Source of the DNA: Liolophura sinensis
Lineage: Eukaryota; Mollusca; Polyplacophora; Chitonida; Chitonidae
Assembly (NCBI RefSeq): GCF_032854445.1
Contig: NC_088300.1
Coordinates: 12,991,191 to 13,055,190 of the forward strand
Reading direction: 5' to 3'
DNA: 64,000 nucleotides
The notes below the pieces were generated by a model. It was not told the origin of the DNA. It searched no databases and worked only from the letters and a program-made list of their open reading frames with translations. Position numbers and translations under genes: made by a program. This document shows, piece by piece, positions 61,588-64,000 of this stretch. The number at the start of each line of letters is the position of its first letter. Positions within the stretch are counted from its first letter, which is position 1.

Positions 61588-62273
61588 CGATCTTTTCTAA
61601 CTTCTTTGAATATTTACTTTTCAAAGAAACAGAGATGTAAAAATATCAGAATGATGTTCGAAGAACCCGTCTCAAATCCATATCAAATAACGTAACGGCG
61701 GCTGCCAGATACCTGATGGGGACATGCTGACTGAAAGAAATGTCTTCCTTCGTCTCAGATGCTGTTTATAACTGATTTCAACATGAAAGCGTGTGTCAAT
61801 CATGGTTCTAAAAATCATTTTCTGTCATGCTGGCCAATTAACCATAAGGCCTAGCTCAGTTATGCTGGCTCAAATAATGATTACATTTTTTCCGTCTGGA
61901 GTTTCTGAGCGCGACACACCTAAACGTGCCAGTTAAGATATTAATCGATCAGAAAAGTAAATATCCCTTCAAGCAGTTGCCATGGCACTTTTAAAAACGC
62001 CATTTCTGAGAAACTGTTTATTAAAGTACATACAATTTTGAAGTTGGTGATGTTTAGATTTCATGTTCACATAAACATATTAGCTATTATACAGATAGTA
62101 CATGCTGTTGGGTGGAATCGTCAGCTCGAGACAAGTGATATTCAACAAGGGCGAAACCCAAGTTGAATATAGCCCCACAGCATGCACCGTTTGTTTTTTT
62201 ATACCGAAAAACAATACCTTTTCGAGTTGTACTTTAAATCGCCGAATTAGTACGTCGTTAAGGGCGCTATAAC

Positions 62274-62632
62274 CATCTTCCGGTTGTTTACTTTATGAAC
62301 AAGCAGACGCCAGAGAGCTCTCAAATAGAGATAACGGCTGTGGAATAAACGCACGCGATCGTTGGATACGAGCACGAGATCGCTGGATATTGCCTCGTGA
62401 CCGTGAGAGAATACCTTGTGAGCGTGACATTGCATTCCTTGGCACGCGTGATCGTTGTACACCATGTTTTGCGGAATATCCTGTGACCGTCCCTCCAACC
62501 GAGAATTACCCTATGAGGTATAATAATAGAAATTATTTCTCTCGCTATTTTGGTGTTTTACCAGTTTTACTGACTGTTATGCTAACTGTTTCGATAATGA
62601 CTATAACTTTTATGTTTGTGCGCAGTGTGTAA
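62274..62632 (+). other. Open frame with RDRW repeats and one hydrophobic segment, unrecognised
   Basis: Open from after a stop near 62271 to TAA at 62632. It contains ARDRWIRARDRWILPRDRER, then a C-terminal hydrophobic stretch YFGVLPVLLTVMLTVSIMTI. No early ATG. Could be an exon of an unseen gene or a short tandem repeat read in frame. Confidence 0.18.
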
Positions 62633-62814
62633 TTAATAGATGGCCTTTAAGGTGTGTGTATCTATCTTTACGTGGGATAAGTGGAAGAATTCCGTGCTTG
62701 AGGTTTACCTCGTGTTTCCTCAACCGATAAAACTGACTACCATGGCTCCGTGTACTTGCCCTGTATTTATGTATTGAAAATCATGCCTTTGAATCATGAC
62801 TATAAAAAGCTTAC

Positions 62815-63035
62815 ACACAAAAAACACTTTGTGTTGTATCAACACAAACATGTGTTCTTTCCAACAAAGTCTTGTGTCATATATGAACAATTCTATCTTG
62901 TGTTGAATTAACAGGTCTTGTTTGTGTTTTATTATTTTGTAACACAACCATATATACTTCACATTTATTTTGTTTTGGGTTAATACATTTCTGTGTTGAC
63001 ACAAGTTGTGCTAGATTTCAACACAAACCAAAACA
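62815..63035. repeat. Cluster of TTGTGTT / AACACAA motifs
   Basis: About ten near-copies of TTGTGTT or its complement in 220 bp, some facing each other (TTGTGTTGTATCAACACAA). Possibly a decayed foldback element. Confidence 0.4.
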
Positions 63036-63574
63036 TAAATCAGTGACCATTAAAAATAAAGACACCATGTCATGACGACGCACGGGAAAATGCGATGTCC
63101 ACATCTACAGTACAAAAGGTGTTCGGGACATCCAGTTTTAGCCCGCTTTGTGATGTAAGCAAAGTGCGTTGCCATCATTTTTAGGCGTCCCGATAATGTT
63201 GAATTAGGGCAACATGGCGACTGACAGGACAGTGGCGCGATGTGACATGCATTAGCACTTCCATCTGTTCTAACCGAGAGTCTTTGAAGTCAGGTTAAGT
63301 TAGCTCGAAAAGGCTACTAAACGGAAGATCGGTGAAGACAGGAAAATACTTGTATATACATACCATCTTCTCTTGTGTAGGAAAAAAGAATTATGGTAAC
63401 TTCACAATTATGCAGTGACCATGCGCGAAGAAAACTTTACAATAAACGACGGTGTATATGTATACATGAACATCCACAAGCACAGGAGTAGGCCTATAGG
63501 TAAAAAACACAAATCCTTGGGGATGTGTTCCACAACTTACACAGTTTGTGTGCTGTTACCACGCAAGATTATGT

Positions 63575-63935
63575 GGATAATACAAAAGCTATACAGTATA
63601 GGGAGTAAATCGAGAGCGGCGACAACAGTGGCAAATGGTCACAAGTAACCGGTGAAATACGGTCTCTTGTCAATTTACCTCAGTTAGGGTTTTATTCCCT
63701 AACTGTTCATGTGAATGCATAAACAGTAGCAAATAACACGCCCCCTACCACTATGGCTTAAGCAAAATTAAGGGGAAAATGTAGTGATGTTAATGGCAAT
63801 TTATTTGACGTCACTCGTCTAGAATATCTTCAAAATGATGTGTTGTCATCACATTATAATATTCAAAATAACATTAAAACAACGCAAAGGGACCAGGCCT
63901 CGAGGATGCTTAATCCACTGGCAGAATCCAGGTTG
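63575..63935 (+). repeat. Dispersed repeat R, near full length; another begins at about 63960
   Basis: TATACAGTATAGGGAGTAAA through CTAACTGTTCATGTGAATGC, CGTCACTCGTCTAGAATATC and GGACCAGGCCTCGAGGATGC. A new 5' end (AAAGACGTACATAGAGAGTA) starts near the window edge. Confidence 0.72.
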
Positions 63936-64000
63936 ATGCAGGAATACAATAGTATAAAAGACGTACATAGAGAGTAAGTCTATGGAACATGTGCACTTTT

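Noticed and set aside
62100-62190. Short imperfect palindrome CATGCTGTTGGG ... CCCCACAGCATG
   Set aside because: A single weak inverted repeat without a second copy or target duplication; not enough to name an element.

Overview
The window looks like nuclear DNA from an animal, most likely a mollusc. The grounds are GT-AG introns, long AT-rich non-coding stretches, many tRNA-headed SINEs whose shared 3' end (TTCTTGAGTACGGCGTAAAAC then AAATA repeats) resembles the V-SINE type widespread in molluscs, and animal FAS-like polyketide synthase (PKS) sequence. The species cannot be named from the window. There are no bacterial-style operons, CRISPR arrays or convincing free tRNA or rRNA genes.

One gene dominates. 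A minus-strand PKS (copy A) runs from a start codon at 41943 to a stop at 26640. Its ketosynthase (KS) is split over five small exons plus the start of a 6.9-kb exon (35043-28140). That large exon carries the rest of KS, acyltransferase (AT), dehydratase (DH), a pseudo-ketoreductase/enoylreductase-like region, ketoreductase (KR), acyl carrier protein (ACP) and then an NRPS-type condensation (C) superfamily domain. Three small 3' exons add a pleckstrin-homology (PH) domain. A KS-AT-DH-KR-ACP line ending in C-like and PH modules is an unusual combination and is the main finding. A candidate TATA/CCAAT promoter and a 5' non-coding exon lie near 47.6 kb.

A second, decayed copy of the same gene (copy B) lies downstream on the same strand at about 8.94-1.83 kb. 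It keeps recognisable AT, KR, ACP, C and PH pieces, but no KS or DH. It carries in-frame stops, frameshifts, a SINE inserted in the KR cofactor motif and a 17-bp duplication in the KR active site. The two copies share two non-standard motifs: GQSxG in AT, and HxICFDL in place of HHxxxDG in the C domain.

Copy A reads open through KR-ACP-C, but the 3' KS, AT and DH part holds about eight small indels, mostly in homopolymers. They are either consensus errors or the start of decay, and the sequence alone cannot settle which.

Layout: 0-9 kb, copy B with repeats; 9-26 kb, repeat-rich DNA (reverse-transcriptase relic, solo LTR, SINEs, minisatellites, foldback elements); 26.6-47.7 kb, copy A, whose introns hold SINEs, a LINE fragment, a THAP-domain relic, a foldback element and a 51-bp minisatellite; 47.7-64 kb, AT-rich DNA with no recognisable gene, an unclassified dispersed repeat (called R here) and a 48-bp minisatellite grown from one end of R. 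All splice models were made by eye.
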